Shown: piece after piece, positions 56,164 to 64,000 of the stretch
Layout of the letters: each line of letters starts with the position of its first letter
Numbering within the stretch: the stretch's first letter is position 1
NCBI GenBank assembly: GCA_001599915.1
Contig: BCIG01000016.1
Coordinates: 496,001 to 560,000 of the forward strand
From: Symbiotaphrina buchneri
Taxonomy: Eukaryota; Ascomycota; Symbiotaphrinales; Symbiotaphrinaceae
Length of the DNA: 64,000 nucleotides
Reading direction: 5' to 3'
Program-made: the position numbers and the translations under genes
The notes under the pieces: generated by a model
What the model saw: the letters and a program-made list of their open reading frames with translations, nothing else
Database searches by the model: none
Told to the model about the DNA's origin: nothing

Positions 56164-58779
56164 ATGGTTGACTTCCTCGCACGAAAAGCTCCACTTGATG
56201 TCACTTGCGGCACTGTGAACTTGGAGTACCGTCAGGTCTTAGAGCCATCCATGCTAGCACTGTCCTTGAAGAGATTTCAAGCGCAACGTGGGCAACTCCT
56301 TGAGACTACCTGTTCCGCCTTACGACACCGACATCCGGTCAGCCAGCGTCACTATTGGAAGACTCCTCAGCTTCGTCGTGACAGTGACTCAGGTCATGAT
56401 AAGCCAAAAGTGAGATGGTACGAACAAGTTCCCGGAAGCTCTAAAAGACGTCGGCTAGCACCTGACGAAGAGCTCGACCCGGAAGCTGAACATGTCAAAG
56501 CACAACTGGCGGAAGTAGAGCAAGAACTGAAGCGGTTCGAGCTCGGAGGGATCGGAGCTGACAGTCCAATCCTGAAGGGTCTATCAGATGAGGACCGTGA
56601 ACATGCGCTTGAGATTTTGCGGAAATACCGCAGCGAACCCCATCATGGCCAAAGCCCGACAGCAGCGGATGATGCCTTCACGGGTGGATGGGACGGAGAC
56701 GATGCACATACTACCCCCAAGGATACGGCGATCAGTCTCAGCGTCCCATCGCATGATAAGCCTTTGCTTGATCGGTTGAATGCAAGCCTACAGCAGGCGA
56801 TGGTGGATCCTGGAGACCCCGCCGCGAGACAGAACCTCTGGAGATGGTATACGAGGTGCAAACAAAGCCTGCCACCGTTCCTCCATATAATCCCCACCCG
56901 AGCTTGGGAAGTACTCTGGGCTTCATTATCCTTCGATTCGCCTTCAAATCCGGATCGGGCGTCCCACATACGAGTGTTGGGCGAGGACATGCTTGCCGCT
57001 GGTCGCCAGTTATCAGTGCCGCAAAAACTAGCATACCTAGAAGCTATCTTTTTGGAAGGCAGAGAAGATGAGGCATTAAGGGAATGGCAAGCAGAGAGAG
57101 GCACGCTAGGGACCGATGTCAAGAATTTCAGAGAATATTGGAGCCTTGGTGTAAGGATGTACTGTTCCAAGAATAACGTGGAAAAGGCTCAACAACTTGC
57201 AAATCTGCTGTTGAGCGGTCGAGGCGAGAAAGAAATTCGGATCCTCATTCCTGTCATCATAGCGTGGAATCAGCAAAGACGTGAAGAGGGATTCCGCAAT
57301 GCGTGGGCTCTCTATATCCGGCTCAAGGACCAGTTGAGGTCCGAGATGACCATGGAGGATTATGATGCAGTCAGCATGAGTTTTTTAAAAGCAGGAAGGA
57401 CCGACTTGGCTCTGGCTGTTTTCAAGGACATGATGCTCACCGGCGATTCATCAGGACAGGATTCTACGGCTGTTTACAGGAAGGCTCTAGGACTTCTAGG
57501 TAGTATGCAATCACTGAGCACCGATGCACCGGAGATCAATAAGGTTTCTCTGGAGGCAATGACTGTGTTGCCCCGTAAGTTTCAAAACAAGTTCTTCTAT
57601 GGCTCCTGGATGAAAAGGCTGCTTGGCATGGGCGAGACGGACGCTGCTGCGCAGGTCGTCGAGTTGATGTACGAGCGAGGTGTCAGTCCAGACTCGAAGC
57701 ATCTCAATGGCATTATTGGAGCCTGGCTGCGAGATGGGAATGTGGAGGCCCGCAGGAAAGCGGAGGTAACTGCCTGGTCTATGATCAAAGAGCGGTTAGC
57801 TTTCGTGTGGCGGAGAAGAGCCGCAAGCGCAGGTTCCGCACAGTCTCTGCCGGAGGACACGAGCACAGACATCGAAGGAAATGTGCAGATACCCAAATTC
57901 CTGGACAGACCTGTACCACCTGCTACGATCGAAACTTTCTGTGTGCTGGTTCTCTATTATTCCCGGCGGGGAATGTATGACTATGTGGAACACCTACAGA
58001 AGTTACTTCGAAAAGCCGAGATCCAACCAAACTCCTATTTCATGAATCATCTGCTATACGCAGAACTGCGTAAGAGGGGTCATCGGGCTGCTTGGTCAAA
58101 GTACAAGGAACTTTCGCGCTCCGTGCAGCCGGATTTGGAGACTTTCAATTGTCTTTGGGAGTGCATGAAAGCCCACGTTGGCGGTATGAACCATCAGCGG
58201 CTTCATGGGTTTCCTTCACCAAGGGGCTTATTTTGCCAGATGGTGACCTGGAAAACGAGTCTGACAGGCCGAGCGTTGGATGAGGTGCACGAGGACTTCC
58301 AAGACTCCCTTCACGATCAGATTATACGTTGCTTCGGTTTGTCTAAAGACCTGGAAGGGACCCTTGTTGCCCTGCATGCTCTGCGGGAGTCATTCAACAA
58401 GCGGCCCACAGAGGACACCCCTCGACTTGTGGTCTTGCAGATAGCACGGATGGGGATTTCAGAGGCGGACATTGGGAATAAGAGGCGATCAAGCACGTTA
58501 CGAAAGCACAGTAGGGTAAATACGGCCAGAATATCCAAGCTCTTGGAGGATATGGCAGTACGCAGGAATAAGATTCTTGAAGAAGCGGGAGTAGATCTTG
58601 ACAAAGCTGACGCCGCTTTCCTGGCAGACGAGATGTTGTTTCTTGTATCAACACTTCTGAAGTTTGTGCTCTCACGGACTGGAGAGAGTGATAGCAAGGT
58701 TAAGGAGAAAATTGAGAGGGCAGCTTGGGATATGGGAGTAAGCGGCCTCGACTTCGGGGAAGATCCGGATGTAACATAA
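56164..58779 (+). CDS. Mitochondrial pentatricopeptide-repeat protein
   Basis: Single-exon protein of 871 residues from the first ATG, or 842 from the ATG at 56251. The second start gives MLALSLKRFQAQRGQLLETT, an Arg/Gln/Leu mitochondrial presequence, and is the more likely functional one. PPR-type helical pairs are seen: GVSPDSKHLNGIIGAWLRDG, PPATIETFCVLVLYYSRRGM and IQPNSYFMNHLLYAELRKRG, plus VQPDLETFNCLWECMK and SMSFLKAGRTDLALAVFKDM. Such proteins bind organellar RNA to guide translation or stability. General layout recalls fungal COX1-translation factors of the Cya5 type, but I cannot assign an ortholog. It is divergent from ORC3 and convergent with the G-patch gene. Confidence 0.85.
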   Translation: MVDFLARKAPLDVTCGTVNLEYRQVLEPSMLALSLKRFQAQRGQLLETTCSALRHRHPVSQRHYWKTPQLRRDSDSGHDKPKVRWYEQVPGSSKRRRLAPDEELDPEAEHVKAQLAEVEQELKRFELGGIGADSPILKGLSDEDREHALEILRKYRSEPHHGQSPTAADDAFTGGWDGDDAHTTPKDTAISLSVPSHDKPLLDRLNASLQQAMVDPGDPAARQNLWRWYTRCKQSLPPFLHIIPTRAWEVLWASLSFDSPSNPDRASHIRVLGEDMLAAGRQLSVPQKLAYLEAIFLEGREDEALREWQAERGTLGTDVKNFREYWSLGVRMYCSKNNVEKAQQLANLLLSGRGEKEIRILIPVIIAWNQQRREEGFRNAWALYIRLKDQLRSEMTMEDYDAVSMSFLKAGRTDLALAVFKDMMLTGDSSGQDSTAVYRKALGLLGSMQSLSTDAPEINKVSLEAMTVLPRKFQNKFFYGSWMKRLLGMGETDAAAQVVELMYERGVSPDSKHLNGIIGAWLRDGNVEARRKAEVTAWSMIKERLAFVWRRRAASAGSAQSLPEDTSTDIEGNVQIPKFLDRPVPPATIETFCVLVLYYSRRGMYDYVEHLQKLLRKAEIQPNSYFMNHLLYAELRKRGHRAAWSKYKELSRSVQPDLETFNCLWECMKAHVGGMNHQRLHGFPSPRGLFCQMVTWKTSLTGRALDEVHEDFQDSLHDQIIRCFGLSKDLEGTLVALHALRESFNKRPTEDTPRLVVLQIARMGISEADIGNKRRSSTLRKHSRVNTARISKLLEDMAVRRNKILEEAGVDLDKADAAFLADEMLFLVSTLLKFVLSRTGESDSKVKEKIERAAWDMGVSGLDFGEDPDVT

Positions 58780-58995
58780 TGCAGCAGATTGAACCATAGG
58801 AGCATCTTCACTCGTTGGGCAATTAATTCACACCATAATAGAGACCCGTAGCGTTCTGTTGCTTCCATAACCGTAACTCCTCCGGATGATGTGACTTAGA
58901 AGTCCCCGAAAGTCATGGAACATGGCCACTTGTTTCCGATGGACGTCTGCAATGTCATGCCCCGCAGAATTCTGCACCCACTGCATCTCGCTGAT

Positions 58996-60006
58996 TCAAT
59001 CATGATCGTCTTCCGTCAATCCAGGACAGCCCTCCATACTTGCATCTGGGTACTGGTATTTGCACCAAAAGCAGTAATGGTAGGTTTCGCGCAGATAAAG
59101 CACGATCCTGCTCAATCGTTCGGCCGGTTCCAAAGCTGCAAATTCGTCGAGTTCCGGATCATCCTCTTCTACGTCCTCTTCGAGTACAGCGTGCTTGTCC
59201 TGGCGGCCCAACGCTTTCTGATCATCTGCATCTTCGGTGGGATCCTCGTACGTGGGAAGGCGGGAGAGGCTTTGGTGCAGGTCGTAACGGATCCTCCGCT
59301 CCCGTTCCTGCGCCTCTCGGTGCCTGACCAGCCCACGCCATAGGATGTTGATCTGCTTCGTTGGTCTTACTTTTCTACTTCCAGATGCAGTTTCGGCAGC
59401 ATCATTCCCTGCTGCTCCTTCCGCTTCATGGCCTTGACCGCCCGCCGCCTCTTCCGCTTCGGTATCTAACCTCTCGGCCACCTTCTGTGCTGCAATCACT
59501 TGAGCTTCCAGTCTCTTTTCCTCCCTCTCCTGTCTGACTCTCTCGCGATAGTCGCCCTCTTCTGCTTTCACTCTCTTGGCTTCATACTCCATCTCCTCCC
59601 GGATTTTACGCTTACGCTCGCTGTCCAACCCTATTCCTCCTCGGTCTTCCTTAACAGCCAATCCTAGTGGTTCTGTTCGAGCATTGGGATCTTTTCCGAG
59701 CGCGCTTCCAGGCTTAAACCCCAGCTTCGCCATCATCTTATAGCCTTTGTTGCTCGGATCTAACGACTGTGACAGAGCTGCCTCCCGAGCTGCTGCCTCT
59801 TCTGCTGCTCTCTCTGCTTTGGATTTGGTCCGACCTTTGGTCTCAGCCTATCGCGCGTGAGCCTACGTTCTTCTGGAAATTCGGTTGTTACACACCTCTC
59901 GTTCCTTTCGCAACCGTCGCTGTGTATATGTCTCCTTCTCGCGTGGTTTGGCAGGTTCTGTGATCACGATGTTCATATAGTCGTCTTCTTCCTCGTCCGA
60001 CGCCAT
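58996..60006 (-). CDS. G-patch protein, GPATCH11 type (DUF4187)
   Basis: RNA-metabolism protein with a G-patch followed by a coiled region and a C-terminal DUF4187, the layout of human GPATCH11. Two exons: 60006-59896 and 59847-58996; 320 residues. The start MASDEEEDDYMNIVITEP is a conserved opening of this family. KSKAERAAEEAAAREAALSQ leads into the G-patch NKGYKMMAKLGFKPGSALGK, GLAVKEDRGGIGLD. Basic coiled coils follow, with ILWRGLVRHREAQERERRIR. The end has ERLSRIVLYLRETYHYCFWC then KYQYPDASMEGCPGLTEDDH, a Cys-containing DUF4187 finger. G-patch proteins often activate DEAH helicases; a helicase partner is inference. An ATG 14 codons upstream is in frame but poorly placed. Confidence 0.9.
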
Positions 60007-60594
60007 GTTTGTGCCGGGCATGTCTCCTATGGCTTCTACGCCTATCATTAATGACTAAATCTACTCGTTATCAACTGCTACTCACCTGAAGGCCAGACGG
60101 CCCTCTCCCTCTTCGAGAGGTTCTCAGAGAGTCAGGTTCACCAAACGCTTAGGTAAGCAATACCTTGGGCCCACTGATTTGGTACACCGAGCCTGCCCAC
60201 TTTTGAGGGTTCAAAGAGTATGAATTTGAGCGGTTTCTGCATGGAAAGAGGAGTTTAACTTGGCTTAAAGAGACACACGGTGCCTGTTTTTTTTTTTTTT
60301 GGAAGGATGGGTGACGGTGTCTTCATCCATGGACTGCAAGTCTCATCTTACTCAAAGCATTCACTCGGAGTTCTTAATCAACCAGACCAAGACTGCTTCC
60401 GGAGGTCGGATCCATTACCAAAAAATTGCGCTGGAACTCAACCAAGGATATGACTTATAGTTGGGTTGTCTTCCTGGAAGCCGATGCTCAGCCGAAGACA
60501 CAAAAGACCAGATATAAGTCTAGACTCATCTGTACCTCAAGTGATCATTTCCGGCTGTTTGCAACGAAACAAAGGCCAAAAAAGATATGGGGAT
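60007..60594. other. G-patch gene upstream region
   Basis: 588 bases; carries a run of 14 T (60287-60300) on the + strand and the 3' trailer of the tRNA gene. No other gene recognised. Confidence 0.5.
60578..60583 (-). terminator. Pol III terminator of tRNA-Ile
   Basis: Six T in a row on the - strand, 12 bases after the tRNA discriminator base; the usual RNA polymerase III stop signal. Confidence 0.8.
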
Positions 60595-60696
60595 TGAACC
60601 CGGTGAGGGTCGAACTCACGACTTTCGCATCTCTAGCATATGTACCAGGAACTGGATCATATAAGAACGACACGCTAACCACTGCGTCACGGGTTC
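60595..60696 (-). tRNA. trnI(UAU): tRNA-Ile(UAU) with 29-base intron
   Basis: On the - strand a full cloverleaf forms: acceptor GAACCCG/CGGGTTC (7 pairs), D-stem ACGC/GCGT around AGTGGTTA, T-arm GTGAG-TTCGACC-CTCAC, 5-base variable loop AAGTC, discriminator A73. The anticodon loop is CT-TAT-A..A, with U33 and A37, giving anticodon UAU (AUA-Ile). An intron at 60631-60659 sits after base 37, the eukaryotic position; it contains ATA that can pair with the anticodon. The anticodon stem TCGTT/TGCGA has one mismatch at its base (31-39). Mature length is 73 with the discriminator. UAU-Ile tRNA is known to carry an intron in yeast. Confidence 0.92.
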
Positions 60697-61351
60697 AGCA
60701 CCTGCCAGGTCCTTATCTACTTACTTGAAGCTTGGAGCAAACTTGTGGTTAACGTCGCACTATGAAGTGGTCAATCGGCGTTCAATCTGGAAATAGGGGA
60801 AATTAGGGGGCTGTTGGGGAACTGAAAACGACACAGGCGACTGGACCAGAAACGTTTCAGGCTTTGAGCTTCCCAGGATAGAGCGCACAGGCTCTCAGTA
60901 TATTGGAATCCTGTGTCTTAGGATTAATTGTGCATATGGCAGAAAGACAACATGCACTTTTCCGATTCAGCTATACCTTACTCAAATTGGAAGCCAGTGA
61001 TGAGCATGCGAGTAAAAGACGACGCATTACATGATTGCTATCGGCATCTCACTGCAAGAGATCCTCGCGGGAGGGGATGTGCAAGATCCGATATGGTAGA
61101 GACGAGATCGAGATCTATAGGAGAAATGAGGAGATATGATCTGCAAGCCCGATGGAGTAAGATCCTGAAAGCCAACCGGTCGTTTCGGCATAGCGAAGCA
61201 TTAAGCTCAGGGACAGAGCTGGGGAACTTAATAATTCGTTCTTCACATGCAGTATCTGTATTTCACACTACTAATTCACCGATCTAGTACTTTTACACGC
61301 TATATAACATGAGGTCCTCTAGACGCCAGATAATGCAGAATTCAGCATACA
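60697..61351. other. Space between tRNA-Ile and BRR2 3' end
   Basis: 655 bases; open frames on the + strand lack support. Nothing recognised. Confidence 0.5.
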
Positions 61352-64000
61352 CTACTCTTCCTCCTGCTCCTCGTCTTCATCCTCGTCCATCCCTTCAGCG
61401 GCCGTGATCTTGAAAGATGGATCCTGATCTACACCAACATAACTGTCACTCATCAAGTATAGAGTGAGGTCGTGTTCACCAGCAGACGGGACAATATATT
61501 CCAGTCTTGTGTTGAGCACCTTGCTGATGGTGACTCTCTTGATTGCCAAGAGACTCTTGCTGGTTTCCTCACCGACAACCAACCACCAATTCTCCATCTT
61601 CTGTTGGGGAAAGAACGGCGCATGAACGGTGGTGTCCACCTCCTCATCCTCTTCAACTTCCCGTTCGATTTTGATCTTGATATATGCGGGATTTCCAGCA
61701 ACAATCTCGTCAGGATTCTCAAGCTCGAACTCAAGGTCCACATTGGGGTATTTGTTGTTGGTGAACTGAGCAGCTTGCGCAAGTTGCTTATTGTCGAGAC
61801 CAAGATCTTTGATGAGAGCTTCGTAGTCGGGATTCTCTGAGGGGTCCATCGCCTCCATGAACTCGAAAATGTCCTTGATACCGTGCTTGTTCGCAGCCTT
61901 CACCACATCCGGCGAAAAGTGGGGGATTTGCAGCAGAGGGCTATCACGATCCCACATTGCTTGCACCACCATCTGGGACATTTCCATGGCATTCATGGCG
62001 TTCAAATGGCCATCTGACGATAGGACATCGACACATGCGCTCAGCAAATTCAACACCTTAGATAGGATCATTTCCTGGTCTTTCGCCAGGTCAACAGGCA
62101 ACTGCATCCGAGAGAAATGAGCCTGCAGCAGAACAAATGCCTTGAAATGTGGTGTCTCAAAGTTAGGTTCGGCCATCTTGACAGGCAACCGGTCGTAAAT
62201 CCGTCTCAGTACACGATCCTCATGCCGACGTATCTGAATCGATTCATATTCTGTAGCGGACGTGACGATTTCCAGAATGCCCTTCAACTTTGTACGAGCG
62301 TTTAAGGAGAGCAAGAACGTCTGCATCGTCACGAAAGATATGTTGTAATAGGCTGCGATCATGGCTGCGTTAAGAGGCGTGACCGTATCATCTTCTTCAT
62401 CCAAATCAATGAGCTTGGCTTCAGCTAGGTCCTTCAAAGTATTCTCCACCAACTCTGACAGATGCGTACTTAGCCCCTCATGAGAGGTGTCAGTCAGGCT
62501 ATAATAGCTCGGATTGGCAAGAAGCCTCCGGTAGAAATAGGTATAAGTAGCCCAGTCCACAGCATCCTGCGTAGAAGCGATCATCTTTGTGCTGATCTCC
62601 GAGACGAAAGCATCATGAAGGTAAATATGCAGATGACTCTCGATGGGCAAGGCTTCGTTGAGGAATTTCTTGTAATAATCTCGTTTGACGGCCGGGACCA
62701 TCAAGACGCCTTTACTGTTCTTGTCTTCCAATGGTCGATTGGCTTTTCCGAACATCTGAAGAATCTCACTGATAGGATAATCGATGTAACGATGCTCCCT
62801 GCCCTCGAAGAATTGTGTGCCCATGACTACCACCAAGTGCGCAGTGCAATCAATCTCCCAACACACATCCCTGGAAGCAAGTAGGACCTGAAGAGCTCCA
62901 TTGCTGTAAAGATACTGGACTATCTTTTTGTCGCTTGAGCTCAATGCCTCATGCATATAGCCAATCCCATGAGAGCAGGAATCAGCCAAGGTTGACTCTT
63001 GGATTCTGTTGAGCAATGGCGCAATCTCATCAGGTTCGGCTCGTAAGAACCGATCTTCGTCATCATCCGCCACGCAAGCGGCCAACAGATCCAGTGCCGT
63101 TGACCGAACCTGTTTCCGGCTTGGGACGAAGATCATAGCCGGCTTATCCGGCGAGAGCGACAAAATCGAAGAATAAGCTGGTTTAGCCATTGCGAGCATG
63201 AGAGACGGGAAGTGGGGTATCGAAAAAGACTGAATGTGTAGCTCAAGCGGGATGGGACGAGTATGCGGACTGAAGTTATAGATGGTGTGCTTAGTGGCGC
63301 CGATCCACTCTCCGATATCACGGGCGTTAGATAGAGGAACACTCAAGCCCACGATCCTCATACTGCTCTCAGTCTGAAGAGCAATATAGTGCATGCGGGA
63401 TACGATTATCTCGTAGACGAATCCACCTTGACCACCTAGCATGTGGAGCTCGTCCGCGATGAACAACTCAACTGTTTGGACGTTCTTCCGGCGTTGCCAC
63501 TGCCGAGACAGAGAATCCCATTGCGGTGGTGTAGCCAAAACTAAATCACCTTTCTCCAACAGTTTGAGGTCTGCTGGCGTGTCTCCGGTGAGCTTGACGA
63601 TCTCTTTCCCACCACCAATGCTCTTCAAGCGCTGCCTCCAATCATTGAACCTTATGTCAACCAACTCTTGGAAAGGGGCGATATACACTGCTCGGCCGAC
63701 ATTACGTTTTGACCAATGTCGTAACAAAGCAAATTCCGCACAAACAGTTTTACCACTTCCAGTAGGTGCTCCAATGAAGACACTGTCGTCGGTCGAAAAT
63801 AGTGAGTTGAAGACCTGAGTTTGGATCTTGTTAAACCTTTCAAAATCAGGGTAGAGATCCTGATATTCCTGGTTCTTTAGAGCTGCCACAAGCAAAGGTT
63901 GCAGGTCCAACAGCGGTGTATGCGGGGGAAACTTTTCTGGTAGAATTAGCTTCTGGAATGACACAGCCAATTTCGTCTCTGCGTGCATCCACCGATCAGA
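61352..64000 (-). CDS. BRR2: Spliceosomal RNA helicase Brr2, C-terminal half (cut by window edge)
   Basis: Ski2-like helicase of the U5 snRNP that unwinds U4/U6 to activate the spliceosome. The last 882 codons are here in one exon. They hold the second helicase cassette: VFIGAPTGSGKTVCAEFALL (Walker A), VYIAPFQELVDIRFNDW, LVLATPPQWDSLSRQWQRRK, LFIADELHMLGGQGG (motif II in DELH form), LSVPLSNARDIGEWIGA, MIFVPSRKQVRSTALDLLAA, QVLLASRDVCWEIDCTAHLV, and QMFGKANRPLEDKNSKGVLM. A Sec63-like unit with winged helix and C2/IgG-like end follows (NISFVTMQTFLLSLNARTK; RLEYIVPSAGEHDLTLYLMS), closing in an acidic tail EDEDEEQEEE. The first cassette and N-terminus lie beyond 64000. In known Brr2 the second cassette is catalytically weak and serves for protein contacts. 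Confidence 0.97.
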   Translation of the reverse strand, partial: SDRWMHAETKLAVSFQKLILPEKFPPHTPLLDLQPLLVAALKNQEYQDLYPDFERFNKIQTQVFNSLFSTDDSVFIGAPTGSGKTVCAEFALLRHWSKRNVGRAVYIAPFQELVDIRFNDWRQRLKSIGGGKEIVKLTGDTPADLKLLEKGDLVLATPPQWDSLSRQWQRRKNVQTVELFIADELHMLGGQGGFVYEIIVSRMHYIALQTESSMRIVGLSVPLSNARDIGEWIGATKHTIYNFSPHTRPIPLELHIQSFSIPHFPSLMLAMAKPAYSSILSLSPDKPAMIFVPSRKQVRSTALDLLAACVADDDEDRFLRAEPDEIAPLLNRIQESTLADSCSHGIGYMHEALSSSDKKIVQYLYSNGALQVLLASRDVCWEIDCTAHLVVVMGTQFFEGREHRYIDYPISEILQMFGKANRPLEDKNSKGVLMVPAVKRDYYKKFLNEALPIESHLHIYLHDAFVSEISTKMIASTQDAVDWATYTYFYRRLLANPSYYSLTDTSHEGLSTHLSELVENTLKDLAEAKLIDLDEEDDTVTPLNAAMIAAYYNISFVTMQTFLLSLNARTKLKGILEIVTSATEYESIQIRRHEDRVLRRIYDRLPVKMAEPNFETPHFKAFVLLQAHFSRMQLPVDLAKDQEMILSKVLNLLSACVDVLSSDGHLNAMNAMEMSQMVVQAMWDRDSPLLQIPHFSPDVVKAANKHGIKDIFEFMEAMDPSENPDYEALIKDLGLDNKQLAQAAQFTNNKYPNVDLEFELENPDEIVAGNPAYIKIKIEREVEEDEEVDTTVHAPFFPQQKMENWWLVVGEETSKSLLAIKRVTISKVLNTRLEYIVPSAGEHDLTLYLMSDSYVGVDQDPSFKITAAEGMDEDEDEEQEEE

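Noticed and set aside
58996-59736. G-patch gene starting at the ATG at 59736
   Set aside because: That Met is internal; the frame continues upstream to a spliced first exon with the family's acidic start.

Overview
This window is nuclear DNA of a filamentous ascomycete (Pezizomycotina). The signs are many short introns (mostly about 45-110 bases with GTANGT/GTRNGT donors and YAG acceptors), one gene about every 2 kb, and a set of fungal-only families (DUF2406, DUF2417, Dsc4, a BAH-PHD protein). The class cannot be fixed from the sequence alone; Eurotiomycetes, Dothideomycetes, Leotiomycetes and Lecanoromycetes all remain possible. I support 29 protein genes, two of them cut by the window edges (TOP1 at the left, BRR2 at the right), and one intron-bearing tRNA gene. 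I see no transposon, rRNA, CRISPR array or secondary-metabolite cluster.

Layout. 0-8 kb: TOP1 5' end (-), ATP synthase gamma ATP3 (+), mitochondrial phosphate carrier MIR1 (-), a CBS-domain protein (+). 9-18 kb: BAH-PHD chromatin reader (+), FUN30 remodeler (-), V-ATPase assembly factor VMA21 (+), DUF2406 protein (-). 18-31 kb: a gene-poor 2 kb stretch, ribosomal protein eL33 (RPL33, -), glucose-6-phosphate dehydrogenase (+), a sucrose-transporter-like MFS permease (-), SNARE SEC20 (-), mitoribosomal mL53 (+), inorganic pyrophosphatase (-). 32-44 kb: DUS2 (+), RFC2 (-), DSC4 (+), PPE1 (-), a DUF2417 membrane hydrolase (+), and a divergent NTF2-like / nucleotide-sugar-epimerase-like pair. 44-64 kb: NPL4 (-), SEC66 (+), NOP14 (-), an unrecognised membrane/helical protein (+), ORC3 (-), a PPR protein (+), a G-patch protein (-), tRNA-Ile(UAU) (-), BRR2 (-).

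Nearly every gene is housekeeping: DNA topology and replication (TOP1, RFC2, ORC3, FUN30), mitochondrial energy supply and translation (ATP3, MIR1, mL53, PPR), ER and secretory function (SEC20, SEC66, NPL4, DSC4), and RNA work (DUS2, NOP14, BRR2, G-patch, tRNA). Genes mostly alternate strand, so promoters are shared between divergent pairs and 3' ends face each other.

Exon structures were rebuilt by hand from splice sites, reading phase and family conservation, and every multi-exon model closes in phase. The clearest non-coding signal is a family of short palindromic AGGTAC / AAGGTA motifs clustered in promoter spaces. I did not find a convincing undescribed multi-gene system. The best leads are alternative-start pyrophosphatase targeting, a 10-base exon in RPL33, unusual GTCNGT splice donors, and the promoter palindromes.
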